From Candidatus Latescibacterota bacterium (GTDB lineage: Bacteria; Latescibacterota; UBA2968; UBA8231): a DNA stretch of 64,000 bases. The stretch covers positions 177,595 through 241,594 of the forward strand of contig JAJEGS010000055.1 of the NCBI GenBank assembly GCA_022819745.1. Direction: 5' to 3'. Position numbers and translations under genes: made by a program. Under the pieces are notes generated by a model. The model saw only the letters and a program-made list of their open reading frames with translations, made no database searches and was not told where the DNA came from. Below are positions 53,051 through 61,705 of the stretch, one piece after another. The number at the start of each line of letters is the position of its first letter. The stretch's first letter is position 1.

Positions 53051-54459
53051 AGGGGCTGACTGCAATCGCGCTGTTGTTGGCCGGGTGCGTAACTGAACCG
53101 GACGCTCCGACCGCGTACCGCCAAGCGCAGGAGCTGATTGGTGACCGGCCGCTGCGGAGCTTGAGTCAGGCCGAGTTAGCGCAGGCCGAACGGCTAGCAG
53201 CGCAGGCGCGGACACTCGATCCCGAGCTGCACGAGGCGACCTTTACCTTGGCCGCACTCTACACGGCGCGCGGTGCGTACGAAGACGCGACCGCGCTCTA
53301 CCGCAGTCTAGTGGAGGCGCGTCCCGACGACGGGCGAGCCTATGCCGAACTGGGGCTTAGCCTAGCCGCTCAGGGACGCTATAGCGGGGCGCTGCGCGCC
53401 TATCAGGACGCCGTGCGCCGGGGCGAGAAGTCGGCGCTGATCTATGCGCGGTTGGGCCATGCCTATCAGGCACTCGGCCACTTGCAAGAAAATCTCCACG
53501 CGGCGCAGGCGGCCTATCGCGCATCCCTACAGCTTGCGCCTGAGCAGACGGAAGTGCGCTACCAGCTAGCGCGAGTAGAGGCGCGGTTGGGGCGTGACGA
53601 GGAGGCGCGTACGCTGATGGATCAGGCGCTGGATGCTGCTCCCAACGACACTGGGATTCGGGCCGACCTCGCCGCGCTTTACAGGGAGGCAGGGCAAAGG
53701 GAACTGGCCCGTGCCGCGCTCGTCAAGGGCTTCGACCTGAGCTCAGCCGAAGGTTTGGCCGCACGCGACGGGGATGGTGAGAAAGCTGTCTTACACTACG
53801 AACTGGGGCGGCTGCTCTGGGAGGAAGGGGATGGCGTGGGGGCACTGGCGCAGTTTGAACGGACGCGAATCGCCGATCCCGACCTATACCCCGTTTATCG
53901 CTATCTCGGTTTGATCCACAGCGCGGAAGGGCGGCTGGACTCGGCACTGGCCGCGTTTGCCGAGTTTGCTAATCGACAGCCCGGCAATGCCGCTGCCCAA
54001 GTAAGCATTGGCATCGTCCACAGCCGCATGGGCGCGCTCGACGCGGCGGAAGAAGCGTTTAAGGCCGCGATCGAGTTGGGCGGCGCGGAAGGGGACGCAG
54101 CTTTGAAATTAGGTGGACTGTACGTGCATCAGCGGCGGTTGCGGGCGGCCGTGCAGGTGTTCAAAGAAGCCACGGTTGCGCATCCGCAGCACGCCGAGCT
54201 TTTCGCGTCCTTGGGCGATGTCTATCGGCAGTTGGGCTTGCTCGCCGCGGCCGTGCAGGCCGGTGAGGAGGCCGTTCGGCTCGAACCCGAGCGGGCGCTA
54301 TGGCGCTTTCACCTCGCCTCGACCTACGAGCGATTAGACCCCGACCAAGCGCGGGCCGAGTGGCGCGCGTACGCATCTTTGGCAGAGGACGACGCGAGCG
54401 AGGCGCAGCGGTTGGCCCACGCGCGCTCGCGGTTGCAAACTTTACAACAGGAGGAATGA
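53047..54459 (+). CDS. TPR-repeat lipoprotein
   Basis: 470 residues from GTG 53047, which overlaps the previous stop (GTGA). Lipobox at LTAIALLLAGC (cysteine 14). About nine TPR units follow (GAYEDATALYRSLVEARPD, GRYSGALRAYQDAVRRG). In the middle, the sequence GFDLSSAEG (about residues 228-236) is produced by the second copy of the 28-bp repeat, between two TPR units, and looks like an in-frame insertion. It shares its start with the end of the TPR/FG-GAP gene and overlaps the HAD gene. Confidence 0.85.
   Translation: MKGLTAIALLLAGCVTEPDAPTAYRQAQELIGDRPLRSLSQAELAQAERLAAQARTLDPELHEATFTLAALYTARGAYEDATALYRSLVEARPDDGRAYAELGLSLAAQGRYSGALRAYQDAVRRGEKSALIYARLGHAYQALGHLQENLHAAQAAYRASLQLAPEQTEVRYQLARVEARLGRDEEARTLMDQALDAAPNDTGIRADLAALYREAGQRELARAALVKGFDLSSAEGLAARDGDGEKAVLHYELGRLLWEEGDGVGALAQFERTRIADPDLYPVYRYLGLIHSAEGRLDSALAAFAEFANRQPGNAAAQVSIGIVHSRMGALDAAEEAFKAAIELGGAEGDAALKLGGLYVHQRRLRAAVQVFKEATVAHPQHAELFASLGDVYRQLGLLAAAVQAGEEAVRLEPERALWRFHLASTYERLDPDQARAEWRAYASLAEDDASEAQRLAHARSRLQTLQQEE
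53728..53755. repeat. 28-bp palindromic repeat inside coding sequence, copy 2
   Basis: Exact match to 53011-53038, 717 bp apart, read in the same frame in a different gene. It again encodes GFDLSSAEG, here in the interior of a TPR lipoprotein. Confidence 0.75.
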
Positions 54460-55325
54460 TGACCGACTTAGTGGCTTTTGACCTCGACGGTACAATACTC
54501 GACGCAGAAGGGCGGCTGGCAGCTTCGGCTGCGGCGACGCTCGAGGAACTGATTGAGAACGGCATCCCCATAGCTAGCGTCACTGGGCGCAGCATCCTGC
54601 GCATCCAACACCCTTTTGAGCCCCATCCAACACTGGCGCGGGCACTTTACATGGCTGGCTATAATGGCTCGGTGATTCTCGGGCCGGGAGAAGGGGCGGA
54701 GCGAGAGGTGCTGCACGAGGAGCGGTTGGACGAGGAGTCCTTTGCCCAAATAGTCGAATACGGGCGCGTCGAGGGGCTAAACCTGATGTACTGTCTGTTT
54801 GAACGCACGGACGCTGGGTTTGCCGAGGAGTACCGGCACGTCCGGCCCATAGATCACCTCGAAGCGCTCAGAGGGCCGGGCATGGTGCTCGACGGCGATT
54901 TGTATGCGCGTTGTCAGAGCGGCGAGTTAGGCGTGCCGCCCAAGCTCATGCTGGAGGTTGATCCGGCGCGGCGGGAGCAGCACATCGCCGATATCAAAGC
55001 GCTGTGCGGAGATCGGGTCTATATAGCGTGGGCGATTCCCGATCGGGTGGAATTTATGCGCCGGGGCGTGAATAAGGGCGTGGCCCTGCGGACGCTAACC
55101 GAGCGGATAGGAGGGAGTACGGAGCGCGTCTTGGCGGTAGGGGACGCGGATAACGATTTGCCCATGTTGCGCGCGGCGGGAATCGGGGTGTTGCTGGGGA
55201 ATGCAAAGGACGAGGTAAAGGCAGCCGTGGCCGGGGATGGGGTGCGGATTGGACCGAGTTTTGCAGAGGATGGATTTGCCAAAATGGTGCGGGAATACGC
55301 GCTGGATGGACAGGAGCAGAAATGA
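54459..55325 (+). CDS. HAD-superfamily phosphatase, Cof/IIB type
   Basis: 288 residues. The second of two adjacent ATGs (54459) is preferred because CAGGAGG ends 4 nt before it. Motif I is FDLDGT (Asp8, Asp10), motif II ASVTGRS, and motif IV GDADNDLPML; the ending GVLLGNAKDEVKAAV is typical of Cof-like sugar or nucleotide phosphatases. It is cytoplasmic, unlike its exported neighbours. The substrate is unknown. It overlaps the SUMF1-like gene by 4 bp. Confidence 0.85.
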   Translation: MTDLVAFDLDGTILDAEGRLAASAAATLEELIENGIPIASVTGRSILRIQHPFEPHPTLARALYMAGYNGSVILGPGEGAEREVLHEERLDEESFAQIVEYGRVEGLNLMYCLFERTDAGFAEEYRHVRPIDHLEALRGPGMVLDGDLYARCQSGELGVPPKLMLEVDPARREQHIADIKALCGDRVYIAWAIPDRVEFMRRGVNKGVALRTLTERIGGSTERVLAVGDADNDLPMLRAAGIGVLLGNAKDEVKAAVAGDGVRIGPSFAEDGFAKMVREYALDGQEQK

Positions 55326-56029
55326 TGCAGGTGTTTTGCGGAATCGCGTTGTATGTTGCCGTTGCGGCATCGGCTTTGGCTCAGGAGGGACAAGCCGCTG
55401 CCGACTCTCTCAAGGGTGGGGAGATGGTAAAGATCGAGAGGGAAAATCACGGGTTTTACATAGATAAGTACGAGGTTACTAACGAGGAGTACGCAGCGTT
55501 TCTGACTGAGAAGGGCAACGCCAAGGTGGAAGGCATGTACTGGGTGGAGTTGGGGAGTCGATATACGGCGCTAGTGGAAGAGGAGGGCGTGTACAAGATC
55601 AAAGAAGGGTTTGCGCGGCATCCGGTCATTGAGGTGTCGTGGTACGGGGCGATGGCCTATTGCCAGTGGGCGGGCAAGCGCCTGCCGACGCAGGAGGAAT
55701 GGCAATTCGCCTGTGAGGGAGCTGAAGGGCTAAAGTACCCGTGGGGGGCGGAGTTTGTGGAAGGACACGCCAATATCTTCGGCGACAAGGACGGGTACGG
55801 GCGCACCGCGCCGGTGGGTTCCTTTCCGAGTGGAGCCAGTCCTTTTGGACTATTGGATATGGGCGGCAATGTGTGGGAGTGGACGCAAGGAGGCGAGAAA
55901 ATGCAGTTCCTGCGCGGGGGATCGTGGGTCAACGGCCCGACCTTGACTCAGTGCAACAAGCGGACCAACACCAAGGACTCGCATTCGTATATCAAGGGCA
56001 ACACCATAGGCTTCCGCTGCGCCCGCTAA
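55322..56029 (+). CDS. Exported SUMF1/FGE-sulfatase-domain protein (short)
   Basis: 235 residues with a signal peptide (MMQVFCGIALYVAVAASALAQ). SUMF1-type motifs: FYIDKYEVTNEEYAAFL, PVIEVSWYGAMAYCQWAGKR, RLPTQEEWQFACEG, YPWG, GGNVWEWTQ, FLRGGSWVNG and GFRCAR. It is shorter than the copy at 17300-18211, lacking a front segment. No sulfatase is near, so the substrate is unknown. It is the last of an overlapping run starting at 50960. Confidence 0.85.
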   Translation: MMQVFCGIALYVAVAASALAQEGQAAADSLKGGEMVKIERENHGFYIDKYEVTNEEYAAFLTEKGNAKVEGMYWVELGSRYTALVEEEGVYKIKEGFARHPVIEVSWYGAMAYCQWAGKRLPTQEEWQFACEGAEGLKYPWGAEFVEGHANIFGDKDGYGRTAPVGSFPSGASPFGLLDMGGNVWEWTQGGEKMQFLRGGSWVNGPTLTQCNKRTNTKDSHSYIKGNTIGFRCAR

Positions 56030-56111
56030 GCCTATGCAGCGTCGCAAAATTCCAAGTGTCCCTCAACCTCCTTCCCCCTCTGCGCTCATCTGCATCCATC
56101 TACGGATACGC

Positions 56112-57716
56112 ATGGTTCTCGTCCTTTTATTGCTCGTCGCCAGCGCCGAGGCCGATCCCTTCTTCGTGGATGCGACTCGGGAAGCTGGTTTAGAGCAGCC
56201 CACCGTAAACGGCGACCCCGACAAGCGCTTCATCCTCGAATCCACTGGCAGCGGCGCGGCGTTTTTCGACTACGACGGCGACGGCGATCTCGATCTCTAT
56301 GTAGTGGACGGCTCGACTTATGCCAACTATGGTGTGGGGCCAGGTAATGTGCTTTACCGCAACGATGGTGGAGCTTTTGTGCCGGTTGTAGCTGGCGTCG
56401 AAGATCGCGGTTGGGGCATGGGAGTGGCTGTGGGGGATTACGACGGCGACGGGCAGCGCGATTTGTATGTGACCAACTACGGGGGCAACGCGCTCTATCG
56501 CAATCGCGGGGATGGTGCCTTTGCCTCGGTCACAGCGCAGGCTGGGGTTGCCGGCGATGATTTCAGCGCGAGCGCGGCGTTTTTCGACTATGATCGAGAC
56601 GGCGACCTCGACCTTTACGTTGCCAACTACGTGGTCTTCGACATTGAGCCGGTGCTGCAAGACCCGGAGTTAGAGGATCCCTGTATCTATTTGGGAGGGC
56701 TGCGGGTTTTTTGCGGCCCGCAGGGCATGGAAGGCGGGCGGGATCGGCTCTACCGCAACGACGGTGGGGTTTTTACCGATATCACGGCCGCGTCCGGCGT
56801 GGCCACGGCCAATTTCCACTATGGCTTGGGCGTAATGCCCGCAGATTTTGACCGCGATGGCGACCTCGATCTGTTCGTGGCCAACGACGAGACGCCCAAT
56901 GTGCTGTTCCGCAACGACGGTGGTCGCTTGGGCGACATCGGCTTGGAGGCAGGCGTGGCGTACAACGGCGATGGCGAACTTGAGGCCAGCATGGGCGTAG
57001 ATGCGGGCGATTGCGACGGCGACGGCGATCTCGACCTCTACGTGACCAATTTCTATGGCGAGACCAATACGCTCTATTTGAACTCGGGCGGTGGAACCTT
57101 TATTGACGCTACTGCCGAGCGCGGCTTGGCGGCCCCGACCGTGGGCTATCTCGGCTGGGGCACGCGCTTTTTCGACTTTGACTTCGACGGCGACCTCGAC
57201 CTATTCGTGGCCAACGGCCACATCTATCCCCAAGTCGATCACACCAGCGCTGGGGGCACATACGCCCAGCGCAATCAGCTTTTCGCCAATGAGGGAGCAG
57301 GTGCGTTCGCTGCGGTGGAAGAAGCTGGACCCGGATTGCTGGTGCAAAAGTCGAGCCGCGCAACTATCAGCGGCGACTACGACCAAGACGGCGATGTCGA
57401 TCTGTTCACGACCAATATCGACGACAGCCCAACGCTCTTGCGCAATGAGACGCGCGCTGGTCGCTATCTCGTGGTGCAAATCGACCCAGAAGTCGTCGGC
57501 ACTTGGGTGCGAATCACGGCGAGTGGACGGACGCAGGTAAGGTCAGTTGGTGGAGCGGCGGGTTACTTGGGCCACGGCGACGCGCGTCTTTACTTTGGCT
57601 TGGGCCAAGCCGAGCGCGTGGAGCGCGTGGAGGTGTGGTGGCCGGATGGCGCGGTGACGCGGTTGGAGGATTTGTCGGTGGATGAGGTGGTGGTGGTACA
57701 GGATGGGGGCAATTGA
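56112..57716 (+). CDS. Secreted FG-GAP/ASPIC-UnbV protein
   Basis: 534 residues from ATG 56112, which begins a signal peptide (MVLVLLLLVASAEADPFF); an ATG at 56034 adds an unlikely Pro-rich front. FG-GAP calcium loops repeat throughout (DYDGDGDLDLYVVDG, DYDRDGDLDLYVANY, DFDFDGDLDLFVANGH). A short ASPIC/UnbV part closes it (WVRITASGRTQVRSVGG, YFGLGQAERVERVEVWWPDG). It is a third family member without TPRs. No clear ribosome site. Confidence 0.82.
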   Translation: MVLVLLLLVASAEADPFFVDATREAGLEQPTVNGDPDKRFILESTGSGAAFFDYDGDGDLDLYVVDGSTYANYGVGPGNVLYRNDGGAFVPVVAGVEDRGWGMGVAVGDYDGDGQRDLYVTNYGGNALYRNRGDGAFASVTAQAGVAGDDFSASAAFFDYDRDGDLDLYVANYVVFDIEPVLQDPELEDPCIYLGGLRVFCGPQGMEGGRDRLYRNDGGVFTDITAASGVATANFHYGLGVMPADFDRDGDLDLFVANDETPNVLFRNDGGRLGDIGLEAGVAYNGDGELEASMGVDAGDCDGDGDLDLYVTNFYGETNTLYLNSGGGTFIDATAERGLAAPTVGYLGWGTRFFDFDFDGDLDLFVANGHIYPQVDHTSAGGTYAQRNQLFANEGAGAFAAVEEAGPGLLVQKSSRATISGDYDQDGDVDLFTTNIDDSPTLLRNETRAGRYLVVQIDPEVVGTWVRITASGRTQVRSVGGAAGYLGHGDARLYFGLGQAERVERVEVWWPDGAVTRLEDLSVDEVVVVQDGGN

Positions 57717-57774
57717 CGCGGTGGTTTTTATTCCCTAGCTTTAACGTCTTTTCAAATTCACCCGTATATAACTC

Positions 57775-58785
57775 ATGTCTTGGAATTTTGTCGTCAAAAG
57801 GGTCGCCCTTTTCCTGATTGTGGTGTGGGCGGCAGCGAGCGTGAACTTCTTCGTGCCACGGCTGGGTACGGGCCGCGATCCCATTCGCGAGAAGCTCGGC
57901 CAACTCGCGGCTAGTGGAGGATTGCGCCAAGACGGCATTGAGGCCATGGTCAAGGCCTATCAGGCCAAGTTCGGCCTCGACAAACCGCTCCACGTCCAAT
58001 ACTTCAACTTTCTCAGCGACACCTTTACGCTCGACTTGGGCTATTCGCTGGCCAACTATCCGGCCCGCGTCGGGCAGATCATTGGCAATGCCATTCCCTG
58101 GACCATTGGGCTGATGATCGTTTCAGTGCTGATCGGGTTTGCCTTGGGCACGCTCATGGGGGCGCTGTCGGCTTGGCCTTCGGCACCGCGCTTTATGCGC
58201 AACTTGGCGGTGCCGCTGATGACCATGTCGGCGATTCCGCCCTATCTGCTGGGGCTAATTGTGCTTTACATATTGGGCCTCAAGCTGGATCTCTTCCCGC
58301 TTTCGGGCGGGTACTCGCCCGGTATGTTGGCGATCTTAAGTCCCGCCTTTGTCCTCGATGTGTTGCACCATTCGATTCTACCGGCGCTGGCCATTGTCTT
58401 GCAGCAGGTCGGTTTCTGGGCGCTGGGGATGCGGGGAATGATGGTCACGACCTCGGGCGAGGATTACATCACGCTGGCCGAGGCTAATGGCCTGCGCAAT
58501 CGCACGATCTTTTTCCGATTTGGCCTGCGCAACGCCCTGCTGCCGCAGCTCACGGCGCTGGGGCTGTCGCTGGCCAACGTGGTCGCTGGCCAAGTCATCG
58601 TCGAGGTAATTTTTGCCTATCCGGGGATAGGTACGGTACTCTTTCAGGCCATCCAGGCCTCGGATTATACGGTTATCAACGGCGTAGTGCTGATTCTCAT
58701 CATGTCCATCGGTTTGGTGACCATGCTGATGGACTTCTTCTATCCGCTGCTCGACCCGCGGATTTCCCATAGCCGACACCACTAG
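57775..58785 (+). CDS. Peptide ABC transporter permease (DppB/OppB type)
   Basis: 336 residues, about six helices. The N-terminal helix (VVKRVALFLIVVWAAASVNFF) is typical of the family, and the EAA loop reads DYITLAEANGLRNRTIFFRFG with RNALLPQLTALG following. First gene of a five-gene operon; the next permease starts 2 bp after its stop. It forms the membrane channel with 58788-59645. Confidence 0.9.
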   Translation: MSWNFVVKRVALFLIVVWAAASVNFFVPRLGTGRDPIREKLGQLAASGGLRQDGIEAMVKAYQAKFGLDKPLHVQYFNFLSDTFTLDLGYSLANYPARVGQIIGNAIPWTIGLMIVSVLIGFALGTLMGALSAWPSAPRFMRNLAVPLMTMSAIPPYLLGLIVLYILGLKLDLFPLSGGYSPGMLAILSPAFVLDVLHHSILPALAIVLQQVGFWALGMRGMMVTTSGEDYITLAEANGLRNRTIFFRFGLRNALLPQLTALGLSLANVVAGQVIVEVIFAYPGIGTVLFQAIQASDYTVINGVVLILIMSIGLVTMLMDFFYPLLDPRISHSRHH

Positions 58786-58787
58786 CC

Positions 58788-59645
58788 ATGCACCGCTTAG
58801 ACCAAATTCTTTACTACTTGCGCGAAAGCCCGATGCTCGCGGCCGGCCTGTGCATGATTCTGTTGGTGGTACTCTTCGGGATCTTGGGGTCGATCTTCGT
58901 CGATACCTCGCTGGCCCAGCCGCTGGCCACGCCGCCGCGGCAAGCGCCCTCGCTGGAACACCCCTTTGGCACCGACGACTCTGGCCGCGATTTGCTCGCC
59001 GTGATGGTGGTGGGGGTGCCGCTGACTATGCGGATTGGTTTGTTGGCCGGCACGGTAGGGCTCGGGCTGGGCATTTTTCTCGGCTTTACGAGCGGCTATA
59101 TGGGCGGCAAAATCGACACGGTCATCCGCGGCCTCGTAGATACGCTGCTGACCGTGCCCGGCTTGGTGGTGCTGGTCTCCATTGCCTCGACGATCCGCGA
59201 GGAAATCAGCGTCAACATCATGGCCTTGGTGGTGGCTTCGCTGGCGTGGATGTGGCCCACGCGGACGATTCGCTCGCAGGTCTTGACCATGCGCGAGCGG
59301 GCGTACGTGCAGATGGCCAAACTCAACGGCATGAGCAACGGCGAGATCATCTGGAAGGAGCTTTTTCCCAATCTGCTGCCTTATCTCGCGGCCAATTTCA
59401 CCAATGCCGTCAATTGGGCCATTCTCTCGTCGATCGGGCTGGAAGCGCTCGGCTTGGGGCCGCAGAACGATCCAACGGTCGGCATGACCATTTATTGGGC
59501 CATTACGTTCAGCGCGCTCATTCGCGGCATGTGGTGGTGGTGGGCGATCCCGATCTTCTTTATTGGCGTGATCTTCGTCGGCTTGTTGATGACTGCGGCG
59601 GGTTTAGACGAACTGGCCAATCCCAAACAGCGCAAGGCCGTATGA
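58788..59645 (+). CDS. Peptide ABC transporter permease (DppC/OppC type)
   Basis: 285 residues with about six helices. FGTDDSGRDLLAVMVVGVPL is the family hallmark. The EAA loop is RAYVQMAKLNGMSNGEIIWK with ELFPNLLPYL following. It overlaps the first ATPase gene by 4 bp (ATGA). Confidence 0.9.
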   Translation: MHRLDQILYYLRESPMLAAGLCMILLVVLFGILGSIFVDTSLAQPLATPPRQAPSLEHPFGTDDSGRDLLAVMVVGVPLTMRIGLLAGTVGLGLGIFLGFTSGYMGGKIDTVIRGLVDTLLTVPGLVVLVSIASTIREEISVNIMALVVASLAWMWPTRTIRSQVLTMRERAYVQMAKLNGMSNGEIIWKELFPNLLPYLAANFTNAVNWAILSSIGLEALGLGPQNDPTVGMTIYWAITFSALIRGMWWWWAIPIFFIGVIFVGLLMTAAGLDELANPKQRKAV

Positions 59646-60649
59646 GCAAGGCCGATAAAGAGGTCCTACTGGACATCCGCGACTTGGAGGTCCACTTCGA
59701 GACCCGGCGCGGCATTGCTCGTGCCGTCAACAAGGTCGATCTGACCCTGTACAAAGGCGAGCGCTTTGGCCTAGTCGGCGAATCCGGCAGCGGCAAGACC
59801 ACGTTGATTTTGGCGCTGTTGCGGATGATTAAGACGCCGGGCCTGATCGCCGGTGGCAGCGCGACCTTAGACGACGGTACCGACCTAGTCCAACTCAACC
59901 GCGAGCAAGTGCGGCAGGCCCGGCTCAAGCGGGTCGCGATGGTGCCGCAAGGCGCGATGAACTCGCTCAATCCGGTGATGAGGATCGGGGATCAACTGAT
60001 GCTGACGATGCGCGAGCACGCGGTTGAAGAATCCCCGCTGCCCAAGGCCACGCAATTGGAGCACGCGATCGAGCTGTTGGACAAGGTCGGGTTGAAGCCG
60101 GAAGTGGCCCGTCTTTATCCCCACGAACTGAGCGGTGGCATGAAGCAGCGGGCCTGTATTGCCCAAGCCATCTCGCTCAATCCGCAGCTCATCTTGGCCG
60201 ACGAGCCGACCTCCGCCCTCGACGTGGTGGTGCAGCGGCAAATCATGCAGACCTTGCGGCAGTTACAGCACCAGCTCAACGCCACCGTGCTCTTGGTGGG
60301 CCACGACATGGGATTGATGGCGCAGTTCGCCGAGCGCGTGGGCATCATGTACGGCGGTAAGCTGGTCGAGGTGGGCCGAGTTGAGGAGATCTTTCACAAC
60401 CCGCAACACCCCTACACTCAGCTTCTGATTTCTAGCATTCCCTCGTTTGAGACCAAGGGCGAGTTTAAGGGCATTCCCGGGGTCGGACTGTCGTTGTTGG
60501 AGCCGCCGTCGGGCTGCCTTTTCCACCCGCGCTGCCCCCAAGCCATGCCCCAGTGCAGCCAGCGCATCCCTACCTTGAAAACAGTCGCCCCCGACCACTT
60601 AGCGTCGTGTTTGTTGCACGAGGAGGACGCCGATGCCCCCGCTTCTTGA
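59642..60649 (+). CDS. Peptide ABC transporter ATPase (DppD/OppD type)
   Basis: 335 residues. Walker A GESGSGKTT (46-54), Q-loop MVPQGAMNSLNP, signature LSGGMKQR, Walker B ILADEPTSALD and H-loop GHDMG are all intact. The C-terminal oligopeptide extension has paired cysteines (GCLFHPRCPQAMPQCSQ), which in relatives can hold an iron-sulfur cluster. It overlaps the next gene by 17 bp. Confidence 0.92.
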   Translation: MSKADKEVLLDIRDLEVHFETRRGIARAVNKVDLTLYKGERFGLVGESGSGKTTLILALLRMIKTPGLIAGGSATLDDGTDLVQLNREQVRQARLKRVAMVPQGAMNSLNPVMRIGDQLMLTMREHAVEESPLPKATQLEHAIELLDKVGLKPEVARLYPHELSGGMKQRACIAQAISLNPQLILADEPTSALDVVVQRQIMQTLRQLQHQLNATVLLVGHDMGLMAQFAERVGIMYGGKLVEVGRVEEIFHNPQHPYTQLLISSIPSFETKGEFKGIPGVGLSLLEPPSGCLFHPRCPQAMPQCSQRIPTLKTVAPDHLASCLLHEEDADAPAS

Positions 60650-61688
60650 GGCGCGCCATCTGCGCAAGGTTTTCCGCAGCGGCGGCCAGCGCTTCGGGCC
60701 CAGTATCGAGACGGTAGCTGTTGACGATTTTTCCCTATCGATTGACGCCGACCGGCCCTCCTTTACCACGATTGCCGGCGAGTCCGGTAGCGGCAAGACC
60801 ACGATCGCCCGCATGTTGCTCGGGGTGCTCGATCCCAGTGCTGGTGAGGTGCGCTACCAAGGCCGCGATGTCCACGACCTGCAAAAGGAGGAGCGGCAGC
60901 AATTCCGCAAGGACGTACAGGCGATTTTTCAAGATCCCTTTGAGGTGTACAATCCCTTCTACAAAATTGATCACATCCTGACGACGCCAGTGCGGAAATT
61001 CGGGTTGGCCGCGTCCAAGGCCGATGCGTACGACAAGATACGCGAGGCTCTGCGCGCGGTCGGGCTGCGGCCCGAGGAAACATTGGGCCGCTATCCGCAC
61101 CAGCTTTCGGGTGGGCAGCGCCAGCGCATCACCATTGCGCGCGCGCTGTTGCTCAAGCCCAAGTTGATCATCGCCGACGAGCCGGTGTCCATGGTCGATG
61201 CCTCGCTCCGCGCTACCATTCTCTCCACTCTGCACGCGCTGTATCGCGATTTCGGCATCTCCTTCATCTACATCACTCACGACCTGACGACCGCGTACCA
61301 AGTCAGCGAGAATATCGTCATCCTGTTCCACGGGGCCGTGGCCGAGGCTGGCCACACCGAGAAAGTGATCAAGGATCCACAACACCCTTATACCCGAGAG
61401 CTGATTCACTCGATTCCGGTGCCCGAGCCGGGGCGCGAGTGGATCGACGAAGCGGTGGAAGAAAAGGAAGTGGTCGATATAGAGGATATAGAGGCCGAAG
61501 AGATGGCTACTGGCTGCCGCTATGTGCTGCGCTGTCCCCAAGCTATGGCGCAGTGTGCGGCTGCGCCGCCGTTTTACCGGCCAGAAGCCGAGCGGGCGGT
61601 GGCTTGTTTTCTGCACGATGAGTCATCGGTGTTGGAAAGCGGCGATCTAAACGAAGTGTTCTCGGCTGCGGCCGACGCGCAGAAATAA
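60633..61688 (+). CDS. Peptide ABC transporter ATPase (DppF/OppF type)
   Basis: 351 residues. Walker A GESGSGKTT (about 49-57), Q-loop AIFQDPFEVYNP, signature LSGGQRQR, Walker B IIADEPVSMVDASL and H-loop THDLTTAYQ. The C-terminal extension has an acidic insert (EEKEVVDIEDIEAEEMATG) before the cysteine segment GCRYVLRCPQAMAQC; the insert is unusual. Works as a heterodimer with 59642-60649. Confidence 0.92.
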   Translation: MPPLLEARHLRKVFRSGGQRFGPSIETVAVDDFSLSIDADRPSFTTIAGESGSGKTTIARMLLGVLDPSAGEVRYQGRDVHDLQKEERQQFRKDVQAIFQDPFEVYNPFYKIDHILTTPVRKFGLAASKADAYDKIREALRAVGLRPEETLGRYPHQLSGGQRQRITIARALLLKPKLIIADEPVSMVDASLRATILSTLHALYRDFGISFIYITHDLTTAYQVSENIVILFHGAVAEAGHTEKVIKDPQHPYTRELIHSIPVPEPGREWIDEAVEEKEVVDIEDIEAEEMATGCRYVLRCPQAMAQCAAAPPFYRPEAERAVACFLHDESSVLESGDLNEVFSAAADAQK

Positions 61689-61705
61689 TTTTCCGGAGAG
61701 ATGCG

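Noticed and set aside
53011..53755. Reading the 28-bp repeat as attachment sites of an integrated element
   Set aside because: The 700 bp between the copies is an ordinary TPR gene in frame, with no integrase.
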